A DNA stretch of 64,000 nt. Origin: Cerrena zonata. Taxonomy: Eukaryota > Basidiomycota > Agaricomycetes > Polyporales > Cerrenaceae. Below, piece after piece: positions 10,242-22,800 of the stretch; position 1 is the stretch's first letter, and each line of letters opens with the position of its first letter. The notes beneath the pieces are model-generated. The model searched no databases. It was not told the DNA's origin and saw only the letters and a list, made by a program, of their open reading frames with translations. The position numbers and the translations under genes are program-made. The stretch covers positions 1,922,001 through 1,986,000 of the forward strand of contig JASBNA010000004.1 in the NCBI GenBank assembly GCA_038087015.1, read 5' to 3'.

Positions 10242-13101
10242 CGGGACGCTGATTGGTATACCGGAAGGTTACTTGGGCGAGCACGAGGTGCGAAGCTCGA
10301 GGCAGATAGGATGAGGCCGAAGAGACTCGAAAGCATGGTCTACATCGTATACCCTGTTCGTATAGAATGTATTGCCATTGGTAGGGTGTGATACTAATGT
10401 TTTTGCTCGTTTGGTTGATACAGCATCTCCTCCCGAGACGCCCCCGATAAAGTTCCACCACTTGCGTCGACGATGACGTCGAGCTCAAGTTATTCGCTTT
10501 TCCCTCATCGTGAATGGGGAAAAAATGGCCGGAAAAGGATCAAAAATAAGTCGGTGGCTTTTCGTGCACGTCGGGGAGCTATGGGTGAATTTGTTTTGAC
10601 CTTCCCGATATCGCAACCAACATTCACATAGCTAATTCTAGACTTGTGATTTGCTCTTTGCACAGCACCCGCCACATTCCTCGGGTCTCAAAGCTTCAGG
10701 AGTTAGAGCTGCAGTAAACGAATGGAGCCTACGCTCGGAACCACATGTCCGAACTAACCTATGGTATCAATAGGAAAACAACGCACGGTACCCGGGACTC
10801 TGGTCTAGTGCACACAATGTCAAATCCGAAAACATGGTCCAATATAGTTGACCTCTCCCGTGTGGCTCGAGTCTTGCGCTATAGAACCTCTCTCCCCAAG
10901 GTTACCCCGCATATCGGCTCCAACGACGATCCAATACACTTACCCCACTCCAATGATGTCTGTTTTATAGCGGCGTTGTATTTCCCTGACAGGAACAAGT
11001 GACCGGTGCTCGCATCACGCATCCCTATCAGGATGTAACTTCAATTCAGGGACGAGCTCTTGTCATTGGACGACATTCTGACATCCGTGTTTTCTTCGAC
11101 CCAAAACTGGATATAATGCTCGAGCAAGAAGGAGGGTAGATCGGTTGTACTTGGGCGTATCCGGTACAAAGATGTCGATCACCAGAAGCGGTATATTCGT
11201 CCCATCCTACCTATTGCCATAAGGTGTGAGTTACTATAACGGTTCATTCATCCTAAAATATCCACCAATGCATCTTGTCGTGTCCTAGGTGCTTCGAATG
11301 CATCCTTATAGATCGTCTGTCACATGCCAAGAAGTTCATCACAAGTTCGACTTTCATCCAAGCCGATCTTCTGCGTTCGAATCATTCCATGCCAAGGTGG
11401 AAATATACGACCCTTGCTCAGTCAACTAGACCTACCATGGGACTTTGGATTTGCGTTCATAAACGTATTTTAAGGATCCACGAAGTGACCCTCTTTACTA
11501 ACTAAATGGGTTATGTGAACCTCAATTACCACACTTTCCTCCCATTTCGAATCGTAGGAGCATTCATCTAGTCCAAATAGCTCGAAGTAACTAGTCTGAT
11601 GACTGTCAGCTGGACTAATGGAAAACGGCGCCAGAAGGATCAGATGCGCTCGGTACGAAGTGCTACGGCTCGAACCGGATGGCCATGGCCCATGGGACGA
11701 TGGCCAACTCATGCCATGCCGTTTCTATTCTAGGGCTTCGGCGGCCTCGATCTTGGCACGCGTACTTCCCCAAATGAGTACGTATTTCCAATACCTTGCT
11801 GTAAGTGCTTAATGTATTGTTTCCATGTTTTCTGTCTCGTTGAAGTCTGTAAAGCTTCAACTATAACCATACAAGGCGGTCTGATAAGGTGCTGTATCAC
11901 AGCTGTTGGAGGATTTAAGCTTAAGGTATGTGAATGATCAGTACGTACAATATATCACGAAAATACGAAACTCTAACAGGCGTCCGTCCAACATGAATAT
12001 AGAACTCCGTTGGCTACCGCATCTCGAACAGAGTATTGATTACTGTGATCCATCCCGTTCAATCATTACTCACACCCGGCCGCAACAGGCCTCGAAGGAC
12101 GGGGATACGAATCGACATGTCAAGTCAAACTTCATTTTCCCCCGACTATGCGGAACAATGCGAAGCTTAATGTTTACTGTGTAAACTCCCATCGTTGTAG
12201 AGGATCCCAAGTTTGTGCGAATACGACGGACTTTGGGAAAGGGGGCGAAATATGACACAATATATCATATCCAGCACTTGAGTAATATCTTTATACCTTT
12301 CCAGCTTGTCAACGATAATGATGAATTTATTTTTGGAAATGGTCGTTAAGGCAGTCTGCATCAGTTGCGTTCTGTCCTGATGTATTGAACTCAACACGCA
12401 GCCTCTATGTACCTATATGACGCATACCCTCTGCCCAGACTGCCCTATACACTCTACGTCCGAGTATCTCCAATCTCCGTTACAGTGACCCTGGACGTAT
12501 ATTAGCTTCATACTAAGGGACCAAGTCACTAAAATGATACAACTGACACCCACTCCACCATTATAGCTCATTACAGACAATTACCTGGGATTTTGACTTT
12601 CATACTGATGCTGAAAGGGAATTAATTTAGGTTCAGGCACTGGCTGGCGGCGGGAAAATACCAACTAAATACCCATGACCAGGAGATACCAATGTTCCCA
12701 GTTAGTTGTGTTCTCGCCATTCTCTGGTGACATTCGGTTTTCTGATGCAACTCGTTCCGGTTCAACTGTATCAGGGCCTCATTATTATGGTTTTCATTTT
12801 CCCCTCATACCTGGGACCCCTACGAAAGTAGCATCTTTGGTTTAGCAAGCCACTCAATGTGAAATCAACAAAAATGAAAAAGAAGGGCCATTGCGTCAGG
12901 GTCTAAACAAGAGAACTCGACGACCGAGAAACAAAAACGACATTCAACCTCCAACAAAAACAAAACGACTTTCCCAAAATGGATCAAAAAACCTTAACCT
13001 CAAGCCAAGCCCGGGAGCAAAAACAAAACAGGGGGAAAAAGCATCCATGTCAGGAACCGATCAACTCTGCTGTCGATCGCAACTAACCCATAAATGGAGG
13101 C

Positions 13102-13145
13102 GGTTCCCAGATGTGGGTCTCCCGGGTTCCCAGCCATGTGGGTCT
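13102..13145. repeat. short imperfect tandem duplication
   Basis: GGTTCCCAGATGTGGGTCT at 13102-13120 is repeated with a two-base insertion (GGTTCCCAG CC ATGTGGGTCT) at 13125-13145, separated by CCCG. It lies in the gene-poor spacer and has no visible function. Confidence 0.6.
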
Positions 13146-16100
13146 GCGCCGCCGGCCTTTTCAGAGTTTTCAATGTAAAAGTCACGGTGCCATCATCATG
13201 ATCAGTCTAAGTGCAAATCCCAATCGTGCCGTATTGTGGACGGAGAGGTGGATTCGTGAACTGAATCAGAGGGAAGGCTCGGGATTTGCGCGGGTCTGGG
13301 CTTTGTGTGGGGTCGTTCTGGGATTGATTCTTATATATTGGAAATATTGGAAGTACGAGACTTTGTGGAGGAAAATCCACTAGTAAGAGAGATGGGGCCA
13401 CTTTCTGGTTTGTATGTAATGGATGGGTGATCATGACCACGATTGTTGTGGTGCCGATACCTAGGGAAAAATAAGAACAAGAAAGCACACACTGCAATCA
13501 AACATGCAGAAAGTAGAAATCGGAAAGACAAGCAACTCTACTAACCGAATCCACAAGTGATCAGGCGTAATCACTCAAACGTAATGAACGACTCGCACCA
13601 AGTGCATACAGGCACTTAGAACCCCGGTAGACAAATGGAAGACTGTGCGTCCAGACGGTCAGAACATGCGTATGCACAAGATGCGGGAAGTATGGTAGGC
13701 ATGAGAACACCAGAAACATAAGGAAAGTCGAAGAGATAAGCCCGAGTTCAACGTGTGTCGAGTTTCCTACCTGGATTTGGCGTGGATGGATGGAGTCGCT
13801 GTATGCGTAGGTTATATAAATACCGAGCTAGCCGTCAAGGTGTATTTTAGGTGGACTTTCGGGTATATGCGCATGTGGGACTCTTTAAGAGAGGCGGGAA
13901 AGAACTGGGTTTTTGTGCTTCCCATCATTTGTGATTGCATGCCGGGATCGGGATTCTCAAAAGCCCAGGGCCATTATGTCGTTTTTCTACGACTTGTGAA
14001 TAGTATTTCTCGACATAGAATTGTGACTCAAACAACCGAAAGAAGAAAGGACAAAATAAGCAAGTATGATCCCGAAGAAGTCCAAGTCAAAGTTCGGTAT
14101 CCAAGTCTCCCACTCGGTCTCTCGTTTCAGAATTTGGAAATGACAACAAGAGGGCATCGGTAACCCCGATTCCTTCCCATACAGAAAATGTGGGAGGCGT
14201 TTCACTATCGGTCTCTAAGAGAGCAGCACGGGTGATCACTCAGAACAAATGGCGACGAAACAACGACTGGGAAACGGAAACGGAAACAACAACAACACAG
14301 TGCTAGCCCGCGAGCGCTTTTATGACTGTTAACGACATAGCATTCAGGAATGGGGAAGGGGTGAGCAACGGGCAATGCCACTGGCCCCTTGGGGCTGTAT
14401 AGGGAGCGGGTCATTTCGCTGTTCGCCGCGTATGAGTACATGAGTGAGGGTTTTGGATTGTGTAATGTATTATGGGACCGCGGCGATGGGAGTTTTGAGC
14501 GCGGATGAAGGAGGAGTCGGGGGCGTAAGTTGTATGAGTCGAAAAGCGTCATCCTGAGTTCGGTATGAGTCCGGTATGTATTTCCTGATATCCCAGCCTC
14601 CAAGGTCAATTGTTAATTCGGGAAAGTTATTTCAATATGGGATATTACGGTTCAAGACGCCTGGAATGAAAAGAAGTCGAGGAAAGGATAGATGCGAGTA
14701 ATACCTCTCGGACGGCGAAATCCGGACAGAGTCAATCACATACTACAGTAGTATTATGTCCTTCTCGGGGAATATTGGCGTATATATGAATTCCAAATTC
14801 CTACGAGGAAAATTGCACAATCCTCCGCTCCACACAGTTATTTTTTACCGGAGAAGTTCCAGGGCGTAGAACATAGAACATGCCCAGTAGACAGTATTTG
14901 ACAGCATGAAGCTTCAGGCCTCAGACCTCAGGATTCGGCATTCAGGATAGGGGGGGGTCCTAGCCGGAGGAGAGTTTCCAGAAGGAGGAGGGGTCGAGAC
15001 ATATCACGGCATAATTCATTATAGAGAAGGGAGGTAAGCGAAAGGGTTGAGGGGAACGGAAACGGAAACGGGGAACTGGGGGGGAGTGCCCATCCTCTAA
15101 AGAGGCAATAACGACATTCCGGAGGATTCTCCATCCCGAGTGCTTGTTGACCCCGAAGGTAATTAGACTTTTAAAAGTGGCAACTCGACTGCTGGATTAT
15201 CAGGGTGCATGTATGAAAGGAGTGACGCAAAGGACCCTGACGCAGGTGGCTAGGGCCTTGAAAGGGAGGAGGGGAAAGAAGGTGGAGGTAAAAGAAGGAT
15301 CAGTCAGCGAAGCAAATCATGATGCATTCTGGAGCCACTTTTTGACTCTAGACTAGGAATCCAAGTCCGAGTCTAGTCCTCCGCGAGAGTCCGTTGAGGT
15401 TGAGGCATACCGTAAGGCTAATGCTATTTCTTGCCACGGATGCGAATAGACAGTAGTATACAGCATACAGTGTTTCATGCATTTGAATATCGCACATCGT
15501 GCTTCAACACCCTTGTTCCCACTCTTGTACAAATGCGATACACGTGAAAAGGCAAGATAAGTGAATGGGAGGGGTCGAAATCAAGAGGATGTGCAGAGCT
15601 TCTTGAAATTGAGAGATCGAGAAAGAGGGAGGGATTTGGAATATAGTTCGAGTGAGAATGAAGGGGATGGGAAAAATGGGAATGCGCATCGAGGAAGAAC
15701 ACCATGCATCATTCTTCGAGATGTCTTCTTTAATCGTTTGAAAGCGTTTTGGACGTCTTAATCGGTTTGATGGACGTCTCGTAGCCATATGTATGGCCAG
15801 GACGCCAATAAGGCGAATGATTGCCAGTATGCTAATATCTTAGTATGATGGCCTCGGATGGGAAGCCGTCAGCTAAACCATAGAAGGGGTGGAGGGGACG
15901 ATGATTCGATTGGGGTATAAGACTATAACAATAAATGGAAGCCCTCGGAATCCGGAGACAAAAATGGGCAAGATGGCGAGAATTGTACAGGGTTGCCATA
16001 TACGGAAGGAGAGTTCGATGTGCGAAACATGCCCCGCACCCCCTCCTTCGAACCAAGGCCTAAGGCCGTAAAGACGAGAGAACGGCATGTCCAAAAAGAT

Positions 16101-17363
16101 GGCGGCGGAAATCAGTGGTCAGCGGTTATAAGGGATCAGAGGAAGGTCGAGGAGATTGGATCATTTTAGAAGATCGTTGGTGAGGAAAGAAGGGGATTGG
16201 TCCTGTCAACCTTGCGGCGTACGCGTGAGGGGGGTTGGAGGCGTGAAAGTTGATGGGATGAGGGAGATTGGGAGGTCGAAACGGAGGTGGTAGGAGTAGG
16301 TCCGGATGTGTGGGGAAAAACGGATGATAGTGATCCTCAAGGGTGACAAGACAAGAGGGTCAGGGACGATGCTGAAGACAAGGTTGCTAGAGCTGTACTA
16401 AGGCCAGAACGGTGAATTCGCCCTACCGTCCGAGAGCGGTGAGGGATAGACTACGAACATTCTGTGCATCGTTTCAACGTCATCAATACATTGCTGTAAG
16501 ATAAATAATATGTTACATACCGGGGAGATCTGGAGGAGGGAGGGAGCGCCTGTCAGGAATTCTTTCGGCGACTCGCCACACCGGCTTAGTTGCAAGCTTA
16601 CATGTTACAGCTGCACAGGCCCCATCTTGGATCTGTGTATCTTGGGATCTTGCTAATTGTGCGCTTGAGGAAGGGGAATTGCTGACAGAGAGGATTAATG
16701 TCCTGTTGGGCTTGTCTAATGATTACCTTATTGTGCGTAATGACCTAATGGGCTTGATAAGGTGACGGGGAACGGTATAGGTGTAAAAAAGACAATGGGA
16801 GAGACGTGTATATCGAGAGTAGGAATACAGTATATAATGGAGCGGAGATTGGCCGTGGAGGGGCGATAGAGTTGGAGGCATGGGATGGGCAGACGCATGG
16901 CTGGCGGAGGACGGGACCGCGGGGAAGGTGATGAGAAAGGGCAGTGATGTGAACATGTGCGAAAATATGGAGGGGGGTGAATATGACATTGTGGAGGGTT
17001 GCCTGATTGGGCGATGGAACAAGAGGAGGCCATCGATGGGTGGGGGAGGGGAGGGCTGGTGTACACTGATATTATAACTATTGTTGTTGTATTATTATCA
17101 TGTCGCGAGTGAGAGAGAGCTGGTTGGGAGAGATGGAACCCGCTACCCGGGCGAGTGGACGGGCGCCTGTGGGGGATAGAGTTCAGCTGCAGTGAGACCA
17201 GGACCATTGGCCGGCCAGTCAGTCTCTGCCAGGACCGAAGCCTCAAGCCAGGGCCTGTCTCTCCTCTGCCTCATTCCACCGTCAATCCGTCCCTCTTCCC
17301 GCTCATAGGCCACCTGCCTTCTCTTCCTCTCACCACCACCATCCTCCATCCTCCATCGCTGCC

Positions 17364-19086
17364 ATGCATCGCGCAACTACAGCGACCGCCCCACACAGAC
17401 ATCATCGTCGGTACGTACGCCCTCTTCCCACAACTCCCGACGCCCCCATCTCACACACCCTCCCCACCAGACCGCCCCGCGACAGGCTATCGCGCAGTCT
17501 TCAGGTATGTCTCTGATCAACGCCCCATCTACAAACTCACCCATTAACCTCATTGCCACCAGTCTCTCGGGAACCTTATTACTACTCTACCATTGGCCCT
17601 CTCAACCCCGCCTCCCTCCCGCTCTCCCTCCCCAGGCCTGCCTGGCAAGAGAAAGTCTGACCCCGACTCTGAACGCCCCTCGGCCAAGAGGCAACGCATA
17701 TCCTCGACATCACAATCCTCGCAGCGCTTACGTTCTCACCAGCCTCCGCCCCCATCACTATCCCGTCCTACACCCTCACAGACACTCCGATCAGACCCTT
17801 CAGAAGAGGGCGAGCTCAGAGACGATCCCGTTCCCGGCCCCAGCTCCTCCTCCACCTCTGTCCCTAGCGCAACCTCTGAAATCCTCAACTCTAACCTTCC
17901 CATCCGTCGTCCGCGAAGAGGCGCCCCATCGGAAGATTACTTCAAAAACCTCCAAGAGAAATACGAAGCTCTCGGTCATGCGTTCAAGTATTCTGGAGGT
18001 GTCCGGTGGGATTCATGCCATGTTCCTACCCATGGTGGCGCCTACAAGGCCCTAGAGAACCCACCACCCGTAAACTCTGCCTACCACATTCATGGTCATG
18101 TCATCTCCCGTCTTGAATCTACAGAGGCTATGCTCTGCTACGGCTATGCTCTCTGGGCTCATGGTCAACGGTTCGCTCTCCGAATGCAGGTAGCCGGTGC
18201 CGACAAGAAGAAACGAGAGGCCCTTGTTCAGGACCAGAAAGCTACTTTTGAGTACTACTGGAACGTCATGGGGGGTCTTTACTCCCGACTTCACCATGTT
18301 TGGGATCCTTCAGCAACTGAAGAAGGTGAAAAGTTTATGTGGGCTCTAAGGTATGTATTTGAACAATCAATCACTGATCTCCCCTGGTCTTAAATTGACT
18401 CCTTGTCGCCTCAAAGTCGCATGGTAGAGAGCTACCACTGGGAGAAACGAGTCTTCCAACGGCTCGAGTCATGCTTTGAGATGGACCACAACCTGTGGAT
18501 CAAGCTCGGAGCAAAAGAGCGAGAATATCTTCAACAGAAACAAGCAGCAGCCGCCCCACCTCGTATGCTACCATCACCGGAGAGTCTTGCAGGCTCCAGC
18601 GCCAACTCGACCCCTGCTAGCCGATCCGCCGGGACGCCAGAGCAATCGAAGAAAGCAGCGGAAGAGCTATCGAAAGAGGCCATGATACAGCTACAGTATC
18701 GAACCGAGGCACGGTTCAACTCGACTGTCACCCCATACTATGTATACACACATCAGCAATGTGAAAAGGCTGCAGTACACGCCTCTCGCAAGATGATCGA
18801 TGCACAAAAGTATCTGACTTTGCCTGCGATGGCAAAACACTTCCCGAGGACATTCACCAGGATGATTAATTCGAGCTATAGCTACACTGACGAGTGTGAG
18901 CCCGATATGGAAGATGACGACGGCGAACTTATGTGGCCGAATCAACTCATGACGGGCGAGGGATGGGTCTGGCTCATCACCATGGGTAGAGCCATGGTGA
19001 GAGAGTACGGCAAGAAGTTCGGCTATACCTCCTATGAGGGTCTTGTCCCAGATCCTAACCCTCCTCCCAATCGTCTTGAGCGGTAG
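17364..19086 (+). CDS. conserved basidiomycete protein of unknown function, possible AF4/FMR2 C-terminal-like helical domain
   Basis: Predicted 512 aa in four exons: 17364-17410, 17471-17504, 17563-18350, 18417-19086. The first two exons are needed because the long ORF has no ATG; splicing gives MHRATTATAPHRHH in phase. The N-terminal third is disordered and basic with a likely nuclear signal (GKRKSD, SAKRQRISS) and an acidic EEGELRDD motif. The C-terminal part is helical: YFKNLQEKYEALGHAFKYSG, AYHIHGHVISRLESTEAMLC, YYWNVMGGLYSRLHHVW, LTLPAMAKHFPRTFTRMI, then EPDMEDDDGELMWP and GEGWVWLITMGRAMVREYGK. This domain style is familiar from uncharacterised mushroom proteins. The first helices resemble the homology domain at the C-terminus of animal AFF elongation scaffolds (inference). 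A nuclear transcription-related role is plausible but not shown. The 5' leader is strongly CT-rich. Confidence 0.78.
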
Positions 19087-19757
19087 CGCTTCCCATTTCG
19101 AATGCTGCTGCGACTGACAAAGTTGCTCTTCGCTCTTCCCGTTATTATCGCGAAGCATGATGTGTTTGATGTGTGCGCAGTCCATCCCCAAATTTCGAGG
19201 TCCTGTGGTCCTAGAATTCGGCTTGGCTTCTCTATTTCGAGCGGATGCGTTCACCATCCACCGCCGATTAGACAGAGAACGCTCCCCCCACTCTACATGC
19301 CTACCACTCTGATCACTCTGCCTCGTCCTCCCTTCCCTTGTAACTTATCTTCGTCGCTGCCTCTCCTCTCCAGCTCTCAGTTTGTCACCGCTATCCTCTT
19401 TCAACATCTTAACGGGATCTCGGATTATTTGGGCTTATACAGACTCTTCCACTACTTGCGCCACTTCTTACACTTCCACTTCCACCACTCTCAGGATGAA
19501 ACGTTATGTGGACCTGAGGTTATACCTCGGTGCATAACACATGGCCCCCGATCCTGGTTGAACTTTCGGATTTTGGACTTTCGGACGGACTTTTCCTTGC
19601 ATCTCAGCGTCACCGAAGCTATTCCATTCCTCGCACAACAGCCCCGATAAACCTCAGTTCCGCTCGCAGTGGAATCGGATATTATGCAAAACCTGGCTTA
19701 CACCGCAATACCCGTTACAGTATTACACCACAATGAGTCAAAATTACGCCGTACACG

Positions 19758-19815
19758 CCGCTGCACCCCGCAGTTTTTTTGACTCCTACTAGTTAGTCGA
19801 GTCGGGATGCAGCGG
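19758..19815. repeat. inverted repeat able to form a long hairpin
   Basis: CCGCTGCACCCCG at 19758-19770 is the reverse complement of CGGGATGCAGCGG at 19803-19815 with one mismatch. Between them lies a T7 run, then an inner inverted pair GACTC (19781-19785) and GAGTC (19799-19803) around the palindrome ACTAGT. It sits between two CT-rich tracts downstream of the gene at 17364-19086. Confidence 0.65.
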
Positions 19816-22800
19816 GGCTGTTTAAGGTTGTGGTCGTAATCAAGGGGTTTTTTTCCACTGTTGTCTTATTATTAGCCGCGCGCGAACGCACCCGAGGCGA
19901 TGGTTGTCTTCTGTCCGATCCCAACGTCCTCAAGTGTCCATCGTCAAAGTTGTAACCTTGTCGCCATGGTTCACATCCGCTCCTCGTCGTCTTGACTCTT
20001 GTAAAACAGCGAGGTCGGCTGCTGTCTGTTTTGTCTGTTCTGCTTTTTCACGCTTGGGCCATCTCAAAATCATCATGCTGTACACCATTTTACTTCCTCA
20101 TCTCCTCGCTTCTCGTCTTTCTTAACCATCTCCCATCTATTACCCTCTTGGCATCTTCAAACTCAAAGGAACAACAAACAAGAAATATATTCCCCCATGT
20201 AACAATACCACCATCCCACCCACCCCCATCGCGTTCTCTGGTTTCCCTATTCCCCTTTCCTCGATTCCCTTTTCTTGTTTTCTCGTCTTTCTCGTCTCCT
20301 GATCCCAGCCCCATCCATCATCTCATCTGGTACCTATACATCGCATCATTCCCATTTAAATCATCGTCTCACTTTTTCTTTCTTGGCATTGACCATTGCT
20401 TCAGCGACCGTCCTCAGCGACATATACACTGTTGTTTTCCTAATCCCTCTATCCCCTCGTCTATTTATCCGTTTTCCCCTCTATTCCCCCATCCCTATAT
20501 CCATACATTACCCACACCCATCGCCCTCCTTCCCCGTACATCCATCTGACAACAGTTTTGTCGTCTCGGTCTTACATCGTCGCTGTGGACGGACGTTTCT
20601 TTTCAGTTTACCGGATTACAACTGGAGCATGGACTTCTTTTAACCCCGTTCCTCCTTGTTTATATATTATTTTTCCATATTCTCTGTTGTCACATTTTTA
20701 CGCATTCCCCCCTTGTTCTTGCATATCTCGCTCGCGCATTTGTCTCCACCCCCCTTTCTCTGTTGCATTTGTTAGGATCGACTATCATCCCACCTTGATC
20801 AGCATATGGTCAGCCACGGAGACTATTGCATTTGCCGTGACTTGCTGTTTTCTTTTCTTTCTTTATATCGTTCACATTTTTTAAAACTTTCTGACACATA
20901 TCATAGCTTTGCATTTTTCAGTGTTGTTTGTGCAATCGTCGCTCTTAATGTTCATTGTTCGTGGCGTTCTGACTCCAAAAAAAAGAATAACAGATTCGAT
21001 GGGCTTTTTAGACCCATCGTTCCAACAGAAACTCGTCCCGTGTGTGAACTCGCTTGAAGATCGTTGTTGTCAACAATGATAGACTAAGGTACGTTCCCTT
21101 CTGCTCTCGGGGTTTCATCTCTTCTTTCCGATCGCAAGAATCGTACTTTTCCAATCTCAGGCCTCCGAGTCCGCCACCAACCACCCAAGACCAGCGACAG
21201 AAGGATTTCCAACCTTTTGGGGACCTCGAAAAATTCAAGCGCATATACACTCAGCTCAGGTGAGTCTCAGATCGTCTAGAGTGTGTCCCGATGGTTGATA
21301 GAATTGCTAACTACCGTCATTTACCCCACACTTCTCCCATTCTTCCCGTCTACATCTTTACAAAGACACACCAGCAGCTGGGTCATGCCATGGCATCTCC
21401 CGGGTCCTTCATTCATCTGACATCCCATCTCGTGGGTCCTTCCGTTAGTATTCACTGAAGCCCGAAGGTCTGAAGGGGGGGACGTTCACTTTGGGATAGC
21501 ATCCTGCCCTATACGGTTCTTTAATTATAAACCCAATGGATCATACGGTCATTCTGACATTCTCCGAGGAATAAAGATCGAGCCCGTGCCCTGATGCTCC
21601 GAAGGTCCTTGAATAATGAATGACCACAGTACCGTTAGTAGATTGCTGTACTTTCCCCCTTTGGTCTGGGGGTTTCGACGCTCGGAAGGTGGACGCGCGG
21701 GCGGAGACGCCTCGGAGAGTTACCTATGTTTGTTGAGGTTCGGGTGTTCGGTCCTATGTCACAATGGAGAAGGGGGGAAGATCTGAGAAGGGGGATTCGA
21801 AGAAGGAAGGAGGGGATCATGATCTGGGGGAACGTGCTCTGGGAGTGGAGATGACTGGCTGTTTTGATGATGCATGTTATGTTTTGGGATGACTTCTGAC
21901 GTGCTGTTTTCGTTTTCTTGCAGGGTTTTAGGGATTATAGGAACATGTTGTATGAAAGTTCTGACACCTCCCCTAGTTAGTAGCAGGCTTACTAGTGGCG
22001 CTGTTACAAACGGAATTACGAAACGTGCGTTAGTATAACTGCATTACAGATACTATCACTATCATACCCTATGTAGGCCTTCGCGTTTGAGGGGGAAAGG
22101 GTAATTTGGAATACAATTAGATTAGCTGATGGTTAGAACGGTCGAGACTCTCTCCAATGCTTGCACATGTAGAGAACTCAGATACATCATGGGTGACCCT
22201 TGTGCGATGTGCGAGCTCATCGCTCAAGACATCCCTTAACAAGATTGAGTTTGGTACGCCCGATTGGGATGCTTTAGCTCATTATCTTGGCTACTTGGTC
22301 TGTTCCGGTACTCTCCATTCTACTACTACCTATAGACTCTGTAAACTCTATTGACTCTCCTACTTTTTTGGCCCCTCCTACCCTATATAGTTCACCAAGT
22401 CATCCCCTTCTACCGTCCTTGGCATCGACTTGTTAAGGAATACCTGGATGTGGAATTATACTCCAGGTACCTTTCGGAGGTTGAGGTTGAGGTTAAGCTT
22501 CACGCTCGTCCCTTGCTTACATTTTCTAGTCTATTTATAGGGTAACATTGCTATAGCCGGAGCAATATGGGGTCTAATAACTACTAGTAGGTTAGGTTCA
22601 TTCTTACGATTATTCTGTGACCTCTCCTCAAGATCGTACGTTGCGCGTTTGAGGATTTACGACATGCCACATGCGTTTTCGAATATTCATAGACTCGCCA
22701 TTTTACGGTGCGGATTTTAGATGGGAGGGACGTTTCTCGGCGTTCTCCTCGGTACGTTCTCGTTGCTACAAATTACGTCCGCCACATCCAGTGACCCGAA

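Larger units (their letters stand above)
8812..17363. other. gene-poor spacer of about 8.5 kb
   Basis: No complete gene can be supported. One coding-like fragment is listed separately (9830-10241). From about 14 kb the plus strand becomes strongly purine-rich, with G-runs and GGAAAC repeats (about 14270-14287 and 15054-15075); the minus strand is therefore pyrimidine-rich, like fungal 5' leaders. ORFs such as 16728-17246 minus and 14205-14609 minus follow this composition and are not credible proteins. No rRNA, CRISPR or intact transposase/reverse-transcriptase motif was recognised. Confidence 0.6.

Noticed and set aside
14270..15075. GGAAAC-type repeats as a telomere-like tract
   Set aside because: Only three units at each of two places, with no TTAGGG; ordinary low-complexity purine sequence.
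16728..17246. 172-aa minus-strand ORF
   Set aside because: Its S/P/H/T-rich composition simply follows the pyrimidine-rich minus strand; there is no domain, no homologue-like motif, and the pattern extends through the whole spacer.
19992..20643. Overlapping 122-185-aa plus-strand ORFs
   Set aside because: They lie in the extreme CT-rich tract; several frames are open at once with the same F/S/P/L bias, which is a sign of low complexity, not coding.
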